Positions 7,477 to 13,699 of a stretch of DNA of 17,598 nt are shown here, piece by piece. The position numbers were made by a program, and so were the translations under genes. Source of the DNA: an uncultured Acetatifactor sp. (GTDB lineage: Bacteria; Bacillota; Clostridia; Lachnospirales; Lachnospiraceae); contig CAJTLR010000016.1 in NCBI GenBank assembly GCA_910577185.1, positions 54,063 through 71,660 on the forward strand. The letters run 5' to 3'. The notes beneath the pieces are model-generated. The model was given only the letters and a program-made list of their open reading frames with translations, was not told where the DNA came from and ran no database searches. The first letter of the stretch is position 1. Each line of letters opens with the position of its first letter.

Positions 7477-7514
7477 GAAGGAATGTGTCTGCACATCCCT
7501 TCCCGGAAGATGTG
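7477..7514 (+). other. Two mutually exclusive hairpins after yhbY
   Basis: Segment A (GAAGGAATGTG, 7477-7487) pairs with segment B (CACATCCCTTC, 7492-7502) as an 11-bp stem with a single A-C mismatch and loop TCTG. Segment B can instead pair with segment C (7505-7514, GAAG and ATGTG). The A:B and B:C folds exclude each other. No T-run follows directly, so this is not a standard terminator. It could modulate expression of nadD downstream, or be a short duplication with no role. Confidence 0.4.
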
Positions 7515-7642
7515 ACCTTTTCAAACACGCTTCAGGATGAAGTAAAAACTGCCGGTTCTGGAAATAATGATTCCAGGGATACACTGGCAGATGACAGCAT
7601 ATCTTCAAAATGCAGAAAAATCATTCGGAACAGAGGTAATCG

Positions 7643-8266
7643 ATGAGGCGAATAGGTATTATGGGCGGAACCTTCAATCCGATTCATGTGGGGCATCTGA
7701 TGCTGGCAGAGTGGGCGCTGGATGAGCTGGGCCTGAACCAGGTGTGGTTCATCCCCACAGGGGATTCTTATATGAAAAATTCCTGTGAGATATTGCCAGG
7801 CCTGGAACGGCTCCATATGACAAGACTGGCCATTCAGGATAATCCGAATTTCCGTTGTCTGGACATAGAAGTAGAGCGGGAAGGTTACACTTACAGCTAT
7901 GAGACGATGGAGCAGCTGAAAAACAGTTATCCCGATGACATGTTTTATTTTATTGTGGGTGCGGACTGTCTCTTTGCCATAGAAAGCTGGAGAAATCCGG
8001 AGCGGATTCTGCAGAACTGTGTGCTGGGCGCTGCGTTGAGAGAAGATGCGGATCCGGGAAAGATGTTGGAACAGAAGCGGCATCTGGAAGAGGTCTATTG
8101 TCTCCCGGAAGGAAAAATATGCCTGCTTCCGTTTTTTAACATGCCCGTGTCTTCCACTTTGGTGAGACAGCGGATCCGGAAAGGTCAAAGCGTCAGATAT
8201 CTGGTTCCTTCAGAAGTAATATTATATATAGAAGAAAAAGGATTTTACCGTGAAAAAAGCATATAG
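7643..8266 (+). CDS. nadD: Nicotinate-nucleotide adenylyltransferase
   Basis: NadD joins nicotinate mononucleotide and ATP to make deamido-NAD, an essential step of NAD synthesis. The 207-residue protein has the nucleotidyltransferase motif GGTFNPIHVGH (residues 8-18), FIPTGDSYMKN, SYETMEQLKNSYP, FIVGADCLFAIESW and the C-terminal VSSTLVRQRIRKG motif. ATG 7643 is preceded by AGAGG with a well-placed spacing. The 175 bases between yhbY and nadD hold paired hairpins and an uninterrupted small frame, described separately. The 3' end overlaps yqeK by 17 bases. Confidence 0.97.
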   Translation: MRRIGIMGGTFNPIHVGHLMLAEWALDELGLNQVWFIPTGDSYMKNSCEILPGLERLHMTRLAIQDNPNFRCLDIEVEREGYTYSYETMEQLKNSYPDDMFYFIVGADCLFAIESWRNPERILQNCVLGAALREDADPGKMLEQKRHLEEVYCLPEGKICLLPFFNMPVSSTLVRQRIRKGQSVRYLVPSEVILYIEEKGFYREKSI

Positions 8267-8831
8267 TCTGAAAAAGCTGCGAAAATCGATGGAGAAAATT
8301 CAGGACCCGAAAAGATATGAGCATACTCTCGGCGTGGAATACACTGCGGCTGCCCTTGCCATGCGTTACGGCAGGAATGTGTCGGATGCCCAGGTTGCCG
8401 GACTGCTCCATGACTGTGCCAAATGTCTTTCTGACCAAAAGAGACTGTCTATTTGCAAAAAGAATCAGATTTCCATATCAGACTTGGAAAAACGGAATCC
8501 ATTCTTGCTGCATGCCAAAGTCGGGGCGTACCTGGCAAAGGAAAAATACGGAATCCAGGATCCTGATATTCTCAATGCCATTCAAAACCATACTACCGGC
8601 AGACCAGGCATGGGATTTCTGGAGAAAATTGTGTTTGTGGCAGATTACATTGAGCCGGGCAGAAAAAGTGCCCCCAACTTAACGGAGATCCGGAAACTTG
8701 CATTTGCAGATTTGGACAGAGCCGTCCTGAAAATTCTGGAAGATACTTTAAAATACCTGCAGACTTCTGATGGGGAGATCGATCCCATGTCGGAAAAGAC
8801 CCGGTGTTATTATCGGGAAAAGCTGCTCTGA
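8250..8831 (+). CDS. yqeK: YqeK HD-domain diadenosine tetraphosphatase
   Basis: YqeK enzymes are HD-domain hydrolases that cleave Ap4A symmetrically to two ADP. The 193-residue protein has the metal ligands H25 (YEHTLG), H54-D55 (LLHDCAK), H88 (LLHAKVG), H114 (QNHTTG) and D132 (VADYIEPGR). It begins with GTG at 8250, preceded by AAAAAGGA with seven-base spacing. The start lies inside nadD (17-base overlap), so translation is probably coupled. nadD-yqeK-rsfS is a conserved Firmicutes order. Confidence 0.94.
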   Translation: MKKAYSLKKLRKSMEKIQDPKRYEHTLGVEYTAAALAMRYGRNVSDAQVAGLLHDCAKCLSDQKRLSICKKNQISISDLEKRNPFLLHAKVGAYLAKEKYGIQDPDILNAIQNHTTGRPGMGFLEKIVFVADYIEPGRKSAPNLTEIRKLAFADLDRAVLKILEDTLKYLQTSDGEIDPMSEKTRCYYREKLL

Positions 8832-8895
8832 CCACAAAAAACTCTTGTGGGACAGCCCATGGCTGCAGGCGGCAGCGGAATAGGAGATAAAAGAT

Positions 8896-9255
8896 ATGGA
8901 CAATCATTCAAAAAAAATGGCAAAGCTGGCAATTCAGGCCTTGCAGGACAAAAAAGCGGAAGATATCCATGTGATTGATATCAGTGAAGTATCCGTAATT
9001 GCGGATTATTTTATCATCGCAGGCGGAAACAATAAAAATCAAATTCAGGCTATGTGTGACAATGTGCAGGAGGTTCTGGGCAGGGCCGGATATCCTGAAA
9101 AGCAGACCGAAGGCTATGTGACGGCAAACTGGATTCTTATGGATTTCGGAGATGTGATCGTTCACATTTTTGACCGGGAGAACAGACTCTTATATGATTT
9201 AGAGAGAATCTGGAGAGATGGCAGGGCAGTGGACGTAAGTGAATTTGAGGTATGA
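8896..9255 (+). CDS. rsfS: Ribosomal silencing factor RsfS
   Basis: RsfS (RsfA/YbeB/YqeL, DUF143) binds L14 on the 50S subunit and blocks joining to the 30S subunit in nutrient-poor conditions. The 119-residue protein has family motifs KKAEDIHVIDISEVS, ADYFIIAGGNNKNQI, TEGYVTANWILMDFGDVIVHIF and RENRLLYDLERIW. AGGAG at 8882-8886 precedes ATG 8896. The 64-base gap after yqeK holds two small hairpins (CCACAA/TTGTGG at 8832-8850 and CAGCC/GGCTG at 8853-8865) of unknown role. It ends the cluster, followed by an intrinsic terminator. Confidence 0.96.
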   Translation: MDNHSKKMAKLAIQALQDKKAEDIHVIDISEVSVIADYFIIAGGNNKNQIQAMCDNVQEVLGRAGYPEKQTEGYVTANWILMDFGDVIVHIFDRENRLLYDLERIWRDGRAVDVSEFEV

Positions 9256-9284
9256 CACCTATCTGTATAAAAATTGTTGAAAAA

Positions 9285-9308
9285 GGAAGCCGGAAGGCTT
9301 CCTTTTTT
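9285..9308. terminator. Intrinsic terminator after rsfS, usable from both strands
   Basis: GGAAGCC (9285-9291) and GGCTTCC (9296-9302) form a perfect stem around GGAA, with A-rich sequence before and six T (9303-9308) after. On the minus strand the same stem is followed by five T. It could therefore stop transcripts from rsfS and also transcripts crossing the repeat array from the opposite side. Confidence 0.92.
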
Positions 9309-9310
9309 AT

Positions 9311-9574
9311 GCACAGGGGCGCAAATGGAAAATTGTTGCTGAAGCAACATGCGCCCCGCGCGGCGAGTAGGGGAAAAGAGCATTCCCCTACTCGAATTGC
9401 ACAAGGGCGCATAAGGTAATCAGCCGCGAAAGCTGCATGCGCCCCGCGCGGCGAGCAGGGGAAAAGAGCATTCCCCTACTCGAATTGCACAAGGGCACAT
9501 AAGGTAATCAGCCGCGAAAGCTGCATGCGCCCCGCGCGGCGAGCAGGGGAAAAGAGCATTCCCCTACTCGATAA
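9311..9574. repeat. Three-copy tandem array of 88-nt structured repeats
   Basis: Units are at 9311-9398, 9399-9486 and 9487-9574 (last four bases diverged). Each unit has two folded modules joined by GCGCGG. The first is a GGGGCGCA/TGCGCCCC type stem (9316-9323 and 9350-9357 in unit 1) enclosing an inner hairpin (TGTTGC/GCAACA with loop TGAA in unit 1). The second is a 10-bp stem CGAGTAGGGG/CCCCTACTCG (9364-9373 and 9385-9394). Units 2 and 3 differ by one base before the 3' edge, which indicates recent duplication; unit 1 differs in the inner hairpin. The array fills the gap between convergent rsfS and the DUF378 gene. There are no unique spacers and no open reading frame of note, so it is neither CRISPR nor coding. 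A diverged relative lies at 13306-13417. Confidence 0.93.
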
Positions 9575-9590
9575 AGTGAACTTATTTCCC

Positions 9591-9803
9591 TCACGCTTCG
9601 CTTCGACTGCCCAGATGCATATAAAAGCTGATCAGATAAAGTCCGCAGACACCTACGATTGCGTAGACAATTCTGGAAAGCCATGACATATCTCCAAAGA
9701 TAAAGGCTACCAGATCAAAGCGGAAAATACCGATCAGAGCCCAGTTGATGGCACCAATAATGGCAATGGTAAGGGCAGTACCGTCCAAAAATTTATTTCC
9801 CAT
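9591..9803 (-). CDS. DUF378-type small membrane protein
   Basis: This 70-residue protein has two membrane segments (about residues 8-30 and 40-60) and the DUF378 (YuzA-like) features LTIAIIGAINWALIGIF-like first helix, FDLVAFIFGDMSWLSRIVY loop and YAIVGVCGLYL second helix. Function is not established for the family. ATG 9803 is chosen because AAGAGGG lies six bases upstream; an in-frame GTG at 9824 would place that site inside the gene. The 3' end runs up to the repeat array, so its mRNA may carry the array as a 3' untranslated region until the terminator at 9285-9308. Confidence 0.85.
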   Translation of the reverse strand: MGNKFLDGTALTIAIIGAINWALIGIFRFDLVAFIFGDMSWLSRIVYAIVGVCGLYLISFYMHLGSRSEA

Positions 9804-9913
9804 GTTATACCCTCTTTTCTGCACGGCAATTTTATTGATCCGGCTGTATTAATATTTGCAGAAAAATCTAAAATATACGATTATCCCTAAATATTTTTGT
9901 TTTTTCGCAAAGA

Positions 9914-10531
9914 TCAGCGGAAAAAGCGCAGGACCCCGAATACTTTTCCCAGAATCTGACATTCCTCCACTATAATGGGTTCCATGGTATCATTCTCGGG
10001 CTGGAGCCGGATATATCCGTTTTCTTTGTAAAATCTTTTCACGGTAGCGGAGTCATCGATCATTGCCACAATGATCTCCCCATTCTGTGCAGTGCTGCGG
10101 GCATTCACCAGAACCTTGTCTCCGTTCAGGATTCCCGCATTGACCATGGAATCTCCGCGCACATTCAGAATAAAAGATTCCCCGGCAGGAACCACATCAG
10201 CCGGAATGGCAAAATAATCCTCAATATTTTCCTCTGCCAGAATTGGCTGTCCTGCGGCAACATTCCCAACGATGGGGAGACTGACCATCTCCTTCCGCAC
10301 CATCTGGAAATTGTCGTCACAGACTTCGATGGCCCTGGGCTTCGTGGGATCCCGTCTGATATACCCGTTTTTTTCCAGGGTTTCCAGATGGGAATGGACA
10401 GAAGATGTGGATTTCAGACTGACGGTCTCACAAATCTCACGGACAGTAGGCGGATATCCTTTCTTCAGTATCTCATCTTTAATATAATCAAGTATTTCTT
10501 TCTGTTTCGGTGTAATTTTTCCCAATGCCAT
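9914..10531 (-). CDS. lexA: SOS-response repressor LexA
   Basis: LexA represses SOS genes and cleaves itself when stimulated by RecA on single-stranded DNA. The 205-residue protein has an N-terminal winged helix-turn-helix (about residues 1-68, with PPTVREICETVSLKSTSSVHSHL) and a C-terminal S24 peptidase domain. The self-cleavage site is A93-G94 (NVAAGQP), the nucleophile S128 (RGDSMVNAGI) and the general base K165 (ATVKRFY). All catalytic residues are present. The ribosome binding site GGGGAGG precedes ATG 10531. Upstream are a 37-base imperfect palindrome and two LexA-box-like sites, consistent with autoregulation. The Xer-like gene lies further upstream on the same strand. Confidence 0.97.
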   Translation of the reverse strand: MALGKITPKQKEILDYIKDEILKKGYPPTVREICETVSLKSTSSVHSHLETLEKNGYIRRDPTKPRAIEVCDDNFQMVRKEMVSLPIVGNVAAGQPILAEENIEDYFAIPADVVPAGESFILNVRGDSMVNAGILNGDKVLVNARSTAQNGEIIVAMIDDSATVKRFYKENGYIRLQPENDTMEPIIVEECQILGKVFGVLRFFR

Positions 10532-10566
10532 ATGAACCTCCCCGGCTTTGCAGCCTGATCAAAATT

Positions 10567-10603
10567 GAAGCTTCCGGATTCCCGGGCAGATTCCGGCAGC
10601 TTC
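10567..10603 (-). other. Imperfect palindrome in the lexA 5' leader
   Basis: GAAGCT and AGCTTC (10567-10572, 10598-10603) plus CCGGA and TCCGG (10574-10578, 10592-10596) form an 11-bp stem with one mismatch around a GC-rich loop. It lies between the probable lexA promoter and its ribosome binding site, so it would be in the mRNA leader. It has no T-run. Possible roles are an mRNA stability or translation element, or a protein-binding site; none is demonstrated. Confidence 0.45.
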
Positions 10604-10653
10604 AGAATACAGATTATCTTCTTATTTAGTTTAACACAAACAAGCCGAAAAAG

Positions 10654-10680
10654 CAAACATATATTCCAAAAATATGTTCG
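10654..10680 (-). promoter_or_regulatory. Probable LexA operator region upstream of lexA
   Basis: Two boxes resemble the Firmicutes LexA site CGAAC-N4-GTTCG. CAAACATATATTCC (10654-10667) matches 7 of 10 specified bases and CAAAAATATGTTCG (10667-10680) matches 8 of 10. They abut and together form a larger dyad, AACATAT...ATATGTT. On the minus strand a possible promoter overlaps them (TTGCTT, 17-base spacer, TAAACT), so LexA binding would block lexA transcription. The assignment is by consensus only. Confidence 0.55.
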
Positions 10681-10712
10681 ATTTTTCCGCATACAAAAAT
10701 TTGGAAAAATTT

Positions 10713-11792
10713 TTATTTTTCCTTTCCCTGTGCCGGCTTTTCCCGCAGCTGGACATACTGGGCCGCCTTGCGCCTGCGCTCATCCTGCTGTGCGGCATAA
10801 TGTTTCCGGGTGGTATTCACATCTTTGTGGCCCAGCACATCGGCAACCAGATAAATATCCCCCGTTTCCCGGTAAAGTGTGGTTCCGTAAGTGCTGCGGA
10901 GCTTGTGGGGGGTAATCTTTTTCAGGCTTGTGACCCTGGACGCATATTTTTTTACCAGATTCTCCACTGCCCGCACAGTGAGCCTCCTGTTCTGCATGGA
11001 CAGAAACAGTGCGTTTTCATGGCCTTCCATGGGAATCACCCTTTCCCTTTCTTCCAGATAGTCCAGCAGCGCGGCCTCCACCTCCGCCCCGAAGTAGATC
11101 ACGGCCTCATACCCGCCCTTACGGCGGATCCGGATACCGCAGACATCAAAATCCACGTCATTTAAATCCAGTCCCACACATTCCGATACACGGATACCGG
11201 TACCCAGAAGCAGTGTCATCAGGGCCACATCCCTTATTTTTGTCTTTTTATGATATTCCAGTTCTTTTTTGGTGAGTTTGGTACCATCTTCCACCTGATC
11301 CAACAGGATGGCCACTTCATTTGGCTCCAGACGGATGATTTCTTTTTCATGAAGCTTGGGCAGGCTCACCAAAGCTGCCGGATTGTTCCGGAGCATTTCC
11401 GTTTTATAAAAATAATTGTAAAAACTCCGGAGCGCCGCAAGCTTTCTGGATTTTCCCCTTTCGTCATTGGTGATATTCTTGCCTTCCTTCTGATATAGGG
11501 ATATATAATCCATGTATTCCTCAATATCCATCCGCGTCAGATCGTCCAGCATGGAAAAAGGAAAATCGCGGATGTCCATTTTGGCATAGATGGAATTCTG
11601 TTCATGAAGGTATTCGAAAAAAAGCCGCAGGTCATAGGCATATCCCAGCCTGGTCCGGACGGAAGTATAATCCTCGATTCCCCTGAAAAAAGTTTTGCAG
11701 AAAGAGGGCAGTGTCTCCAGGACGGCTCTCATCTTTAAAATATTCTGCATATTTTGCTCATCATGATAGTTCTGCTGGTTCAGCACAGCCAT
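10713..11792 (-). CDS. XerS-like tyrosine recombinase
   Basis: The 359-residue protein is a complete tyrosine recombinase. An N-terminal SAM-like core-binding domain (about residues 35-130) precedes a catalytic domain with R201 (GTGIRVSE), K225 (RRKGG), H296 and R299 (TPHKLRS), H322 (LGHKDV) and nucleophile Y332 (TRKHY). It is longer than XerC/XerD (about 300 residues) and its length and N-terminal LPSF...FF...YDLRLFFEYL layout recall XerS, the single Xer protein of streptococci. I infer chromosome-dimer resolution or a related housekeeping role rather than a phage integrase, since no mobile-element genes are nearby. ATG 11792 has GGGAG just upstream and lies inside ttcA (32-base overlap), so translation is probably coupled. 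An ATG at 11750 is a weaker alternative. Confidence 0.85.
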   Translation of the reverse strand: MAVLNQQNYHDEQNMQNILKMRAVLETLPSFCKTFFRGIEDYTSVRTRLGYAYDLRLFFEYLHEQNSIYAKMDIRDFPFSMLDDLTRMDIEEYMDYISLYQKEGKNITNDERGKSRKLAALRSFYNYFYKTEMLRNNPAALVSLPKLHEKEIIRLEPNEVAILLDQVEDGTKLTKKELEYHKKTKIRDVALMTLLLGTGIRVSECVGLDLNDVDFDVCGIRIRRKGGYEAVIYFGAEVEAALLDYLEERERVIPMEGHENALFLSMQNRRLTVRAVENLVKKYASRVTSLKKITPHKLRSTYGTTLYRETGDIYLVADVLGHKDVNTTRKHYAAQQDERRRKAAQYVQLREKPAQGKEK

Positions 11793-12507
11793 ATTTCTCC
11801 CAACCCTTCATATTTCCGTTTTGAATTGCCGTAAACATTCTTTCCTTTACACCGGGATTCTCCAAATTCAGCTGGCGAAGCAGCCCTTTCACGTATTCCC
11901 GCTTGGTATGCCCATCCGCGGGACAGGGACTCTTCACCACCGGAACATCATATTTATGTACAAATCCAACCACATCCGCCTCCTCCATGTACATCAGGGG
12001 CCTGATGACTGTCAGCTGTGTCCGGTCCAGGTAAGTTACCGGGGAGAACGTGTGGAAACGTCCTTCAAATATCAGGGACATGAGCATGGTTTCCACCACA
12101 TCATCCTTGTGATGGGCATAGGCCACCTTATTGCATCCGTTCTCTTTTATGGCCTGGTTTAGAGCTCCTTTCCTCATTTTGGCACAGAGAGAGCAGGGAT
12201 TTTCTTCCTTGCGGTCCTCAAAAATAATCTGTGCGATATCCGTCTTTACGATGGTGTATTCTATTTCAAGCGTCCGGCACAGCTCCCGGATCCGTTGAAG
12301 ATTCAGATTCTGAAAACCAAGATCCACTGTGACCGCATGGATGTCAAAATGATTCGGATAAAAACGCTTCAGTCCGTGCAGTGCATACAAAAGCGTAAGA
12401 CTGTCCTTTCCGCCGGAGATGCCAATGGCAATTTTATCCCCTTCCTCTATCATATGATAATCATCTACGGCCCTGCGCACGTAGCTCAATACCTGCTGTA
12501 ATTTCAT
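11761..12507 (-). CDS. TtcA-family tRNA 2-thiolation protein
   Basis: TtcA-type enzymes use ATP and an iron-sulfur cluster to add sulfur to a tRNA base (position C32 in E. coli). The 248-residue protein has the PP-loop SGGKDS at residues 31-36, and the three cluster-binding cysteines C105 and C108 (NPCSLCAKMRKG) and C195 (SPCPADG). HHKDDVVETMLMSL (132-145) is another family motif. AGGGAGG precedes ATG 12507. It is the first gene of the minus-strand unit and overlaps the recombinase gene by 32 bases. The TtcA subfamily fits best, but other PP-loop thiolases (TtuA/Ncs6-like) are related, so the exact base modified is uncertain. Confidence 0.88.
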   Translation of the reverse strand: MKLQQVLSYVRRAVDDYHMIEEGDKIAIGISGGKDSLTLLYALHGLKRFYPNHFDIHAVTVDLGFQNLNLQRIRELCRTLEIEYTIVKTDIAQIIFEDRKEENPCSLCAKMRKGALNQAIKENGCNKVAYAHHKDDVVETMLMSLIFEGRFHTFSPVTYLDRTQLTVIRPLMYMEEADVVGFVHKYDVPVVKSPCPADGHTKREYVKGLLRQLNLENPGVKERMFTAIQNGNMKGWEKYGCAEPAELS

Positions 12508-12565
12508 AATGCCTCCCTGCTTCAGCCTTCACTGCATCTTTCCCATGAACTTTTCCTATTTCTCT

Positions 12566-12594
12566 ATTTTAGTCTTTTTAGAAAATAAAGACAA
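12566..12594 (-). promoter_or_regulatory. Promoter of the ttcA-xer unit (minus strand)
   Basis: Read on the minus strand, TTGTCT (12594-12589) and TAAAAT (12571-12566) are separated by exactly 17 bases. This lies 59 bases upstream of the ttcA start. The same TTGTCT -35 is used by the promoter at 3923. The divergent rubrerythrin gene starts on the other side of this 167-base gap; a possible -10 for it is TAAAAT at 12637-12642, with no clear -35. Confidence 0.75.
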
Positions 12595-12674
12595 TAGCCA
12601 ATTATATTTTCTTTCGGTATGGACATACTTATCTTGTAAAATGCTGAAATCTCTTAAGACGAGGAGGATCCGGT

Positions 12675-13283
12675 ATGGAATTTTCAAACAGTCTGACAAA
12701 GGATAACCTGATGAGGGCTTTCGCGGGAGAAAGCCAGGCCAGAAACCGTTATACATTTGCGGCTTCCCAGGCAAAAAAGAACGGCCTGCAGGTCATCAGC
12801 GCCATTTTTGCATTCACGGCTTCCCAGGAAAAGGAGCATGCGGAAATCTTTTACAATCACCTGAAAGAGCTGTCAGGTTCCACCATATTCATCGACGGGG
12901 GCTATCCCGTGGATATTTCCGATGACATGGCAGATCTGCTGGGCAGGGCACAGCATAATGAGTACGAAGAGCACGATTCCGTCTACAAATCTTTTGGGGC
13001 AACGGCCAAACAGGAAGGATTTGACCAGGTGGCGGCTTCTTTCCTGCAGATAGCGGCCATTGAAAAAATACACGGCGACCGCTTTGGAAGATACGCCCAG
13101 CTGCTTCGGGACGGGAAGCTGTTTGTCTCGGATGTGGAAGAGGAATGGATGTGCCTGAACTGCGGATTTGTATACAAAGGGAACAAGGCGCCTGCGATCT
13201 GCCCTGTCTGTAAACATGACCAGGGATACTTCATCCGCTTTGAGCTGGCCCCGTACGAAGGATTCCGGTCAGGCGGAAAGTAA
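12675..13283 (+). CDS. rbr: Rubrerythrin
   Basis: Rubrerythrin is a cytoplasmic non-haem iron peroxidase that protects anaerobes by reducing hydrogen peroxide with electrons from NAD(P)H via rubredoxin-like partners. The 202-residue protein has an N-terminal ferritin-like diiron domain with ligands in AGESQARN (E19), EKEHAE (E52, H55), EYEEH (E96-E99 region) and IEKIHGD (E130, H133). The C-terminal rubredoxin domain has C160, C163, C176 and C179 (CLNCGF and CPVCKH). ATG 12675 follows GAGGAGG. It has a typical length and all iron ligands, and points to an anaerobic host. Confidence 0.97.
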   Translation: MEFSNSLTKDNLMRAFAGESQARNRYTFAASQAKKNGLQVISAIFAFTASQEKEHAEIFYNHLKELSGSTIFIDGGYPVDISDDMADLLGRAQHNEYEEHDSVYKSFGATAKQEGFDQVAASFLQIAAIEKIHGDRFGRYAQLLRDGKLFVSDVEEEWMCLNCGFVYKGNKAPAICPVCKHDQGYFIRFELAPYEGFRSGGK

Positions 13284-13305
13284 ATTCTCACAAGCCCTCC
13301 TTCTT

Positions 13306-13417
13306 ATGCGCAGGCCCGTGCGCAAAGTGCGAAGAATCGCACCTGGAAGTGTGCCGCTAAAGCGGCACACGGGCTGCGCGGAGGGTAGGGGGAGATGAAT
13401 CTTCCCGACTCGATGAA
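13306..13417. repeat. Diverged single copy of the 9.3-kb structured repeat family
   Basis: Both ends resemble the 9311-9574 array: TATGCGCAGG at the left (TATGCACAGG there) and GCGCGG...GTAGGGG...ACTCGATGAA at the right. The interior can fold as a branched structure. Outer GCGCA/TGCGC and GCCC/GGGC pairing encloses GTGCGA/TCGCAC (13327-13332, 13337-13342, loop AGAA) and a 9-bp GTGTGCCGC/GCGGCACAC (13349-13357, 13362-13370, loop TAAA). CCCTCC (13295-13300) can also pair with GGAGGG (13380-13385). A further hairpin GGGGAGAT/ATCTTCCC follows. It lies just after rubrerythrin. The whole 13284-13699 gap holds this element, the next gene's promoter and its leader, and no gene. Confidence 0.75.
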
Positions 13418-13501
13418 ACAAATTATACTGTTCCCTGACTTTTATGTGTGGCAGTGTGACAGGCAACAGGAATGTTTAGATAAAATTTATAAATAACCTA
13501 C

Positions 13502-13530
13502 TTGTTATGTGATAAAATTAAGCGTATTAT
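13502..13530 (+). promoter_or_regulatory. Promoter of the AI-2E family transporter gene
   Basis: TTGTTA (13502-13507) and TATTAT (13525-13530) are separated by 17 bases. Transcription from about 13537 would give a leader of roughly 160 bases. It would include a small hairpin GAAGTA/TACTTC (13532-13546, loop GAA) and no reading frame with a good ribosome binding site. Confidence 0.65.
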
Positions 13531-13699
13531 GGAAGTAGAATACTTCTGAATGACAAGGCATTTCGGGAAGTCAAATATTCGGGAAAATTCGGAAAACCAA
13601 TCATTCTGGTGCTAACGCATTTTTCTTACTGCAGAATAGAAAATATTCCCCACAAACGAAGTCTTACGGAAGAAAAGCATATCAGGAGAGGGTATTTTC

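Noticed and set aside
9311..9574. CRISPR array
   Set aside because: The units are contiguous 88-nt repeats with no unique spacers between conserved short repeats, and no cas genes are present.
9804..9824. Upstream GTG start for the DUF378 gene
   Set aside because: It would place the clear AAGAGGG ribosome binding site of ATG 9803 inside the coding region.
10713..11792. Integrase of a mobile element
   Set aside because: No excisionase, phage genes, direct repeats of an attachment site or tRNA target are seen, and the gene is embedded in an operon with a tRNA thiolase.
13550..13615. Small frame in the AI-2E transporter leader
   Set aside because: A 21-codon frame from an ATG near 13550 lacks a ribosome binding site and is not coupled to the next gene.
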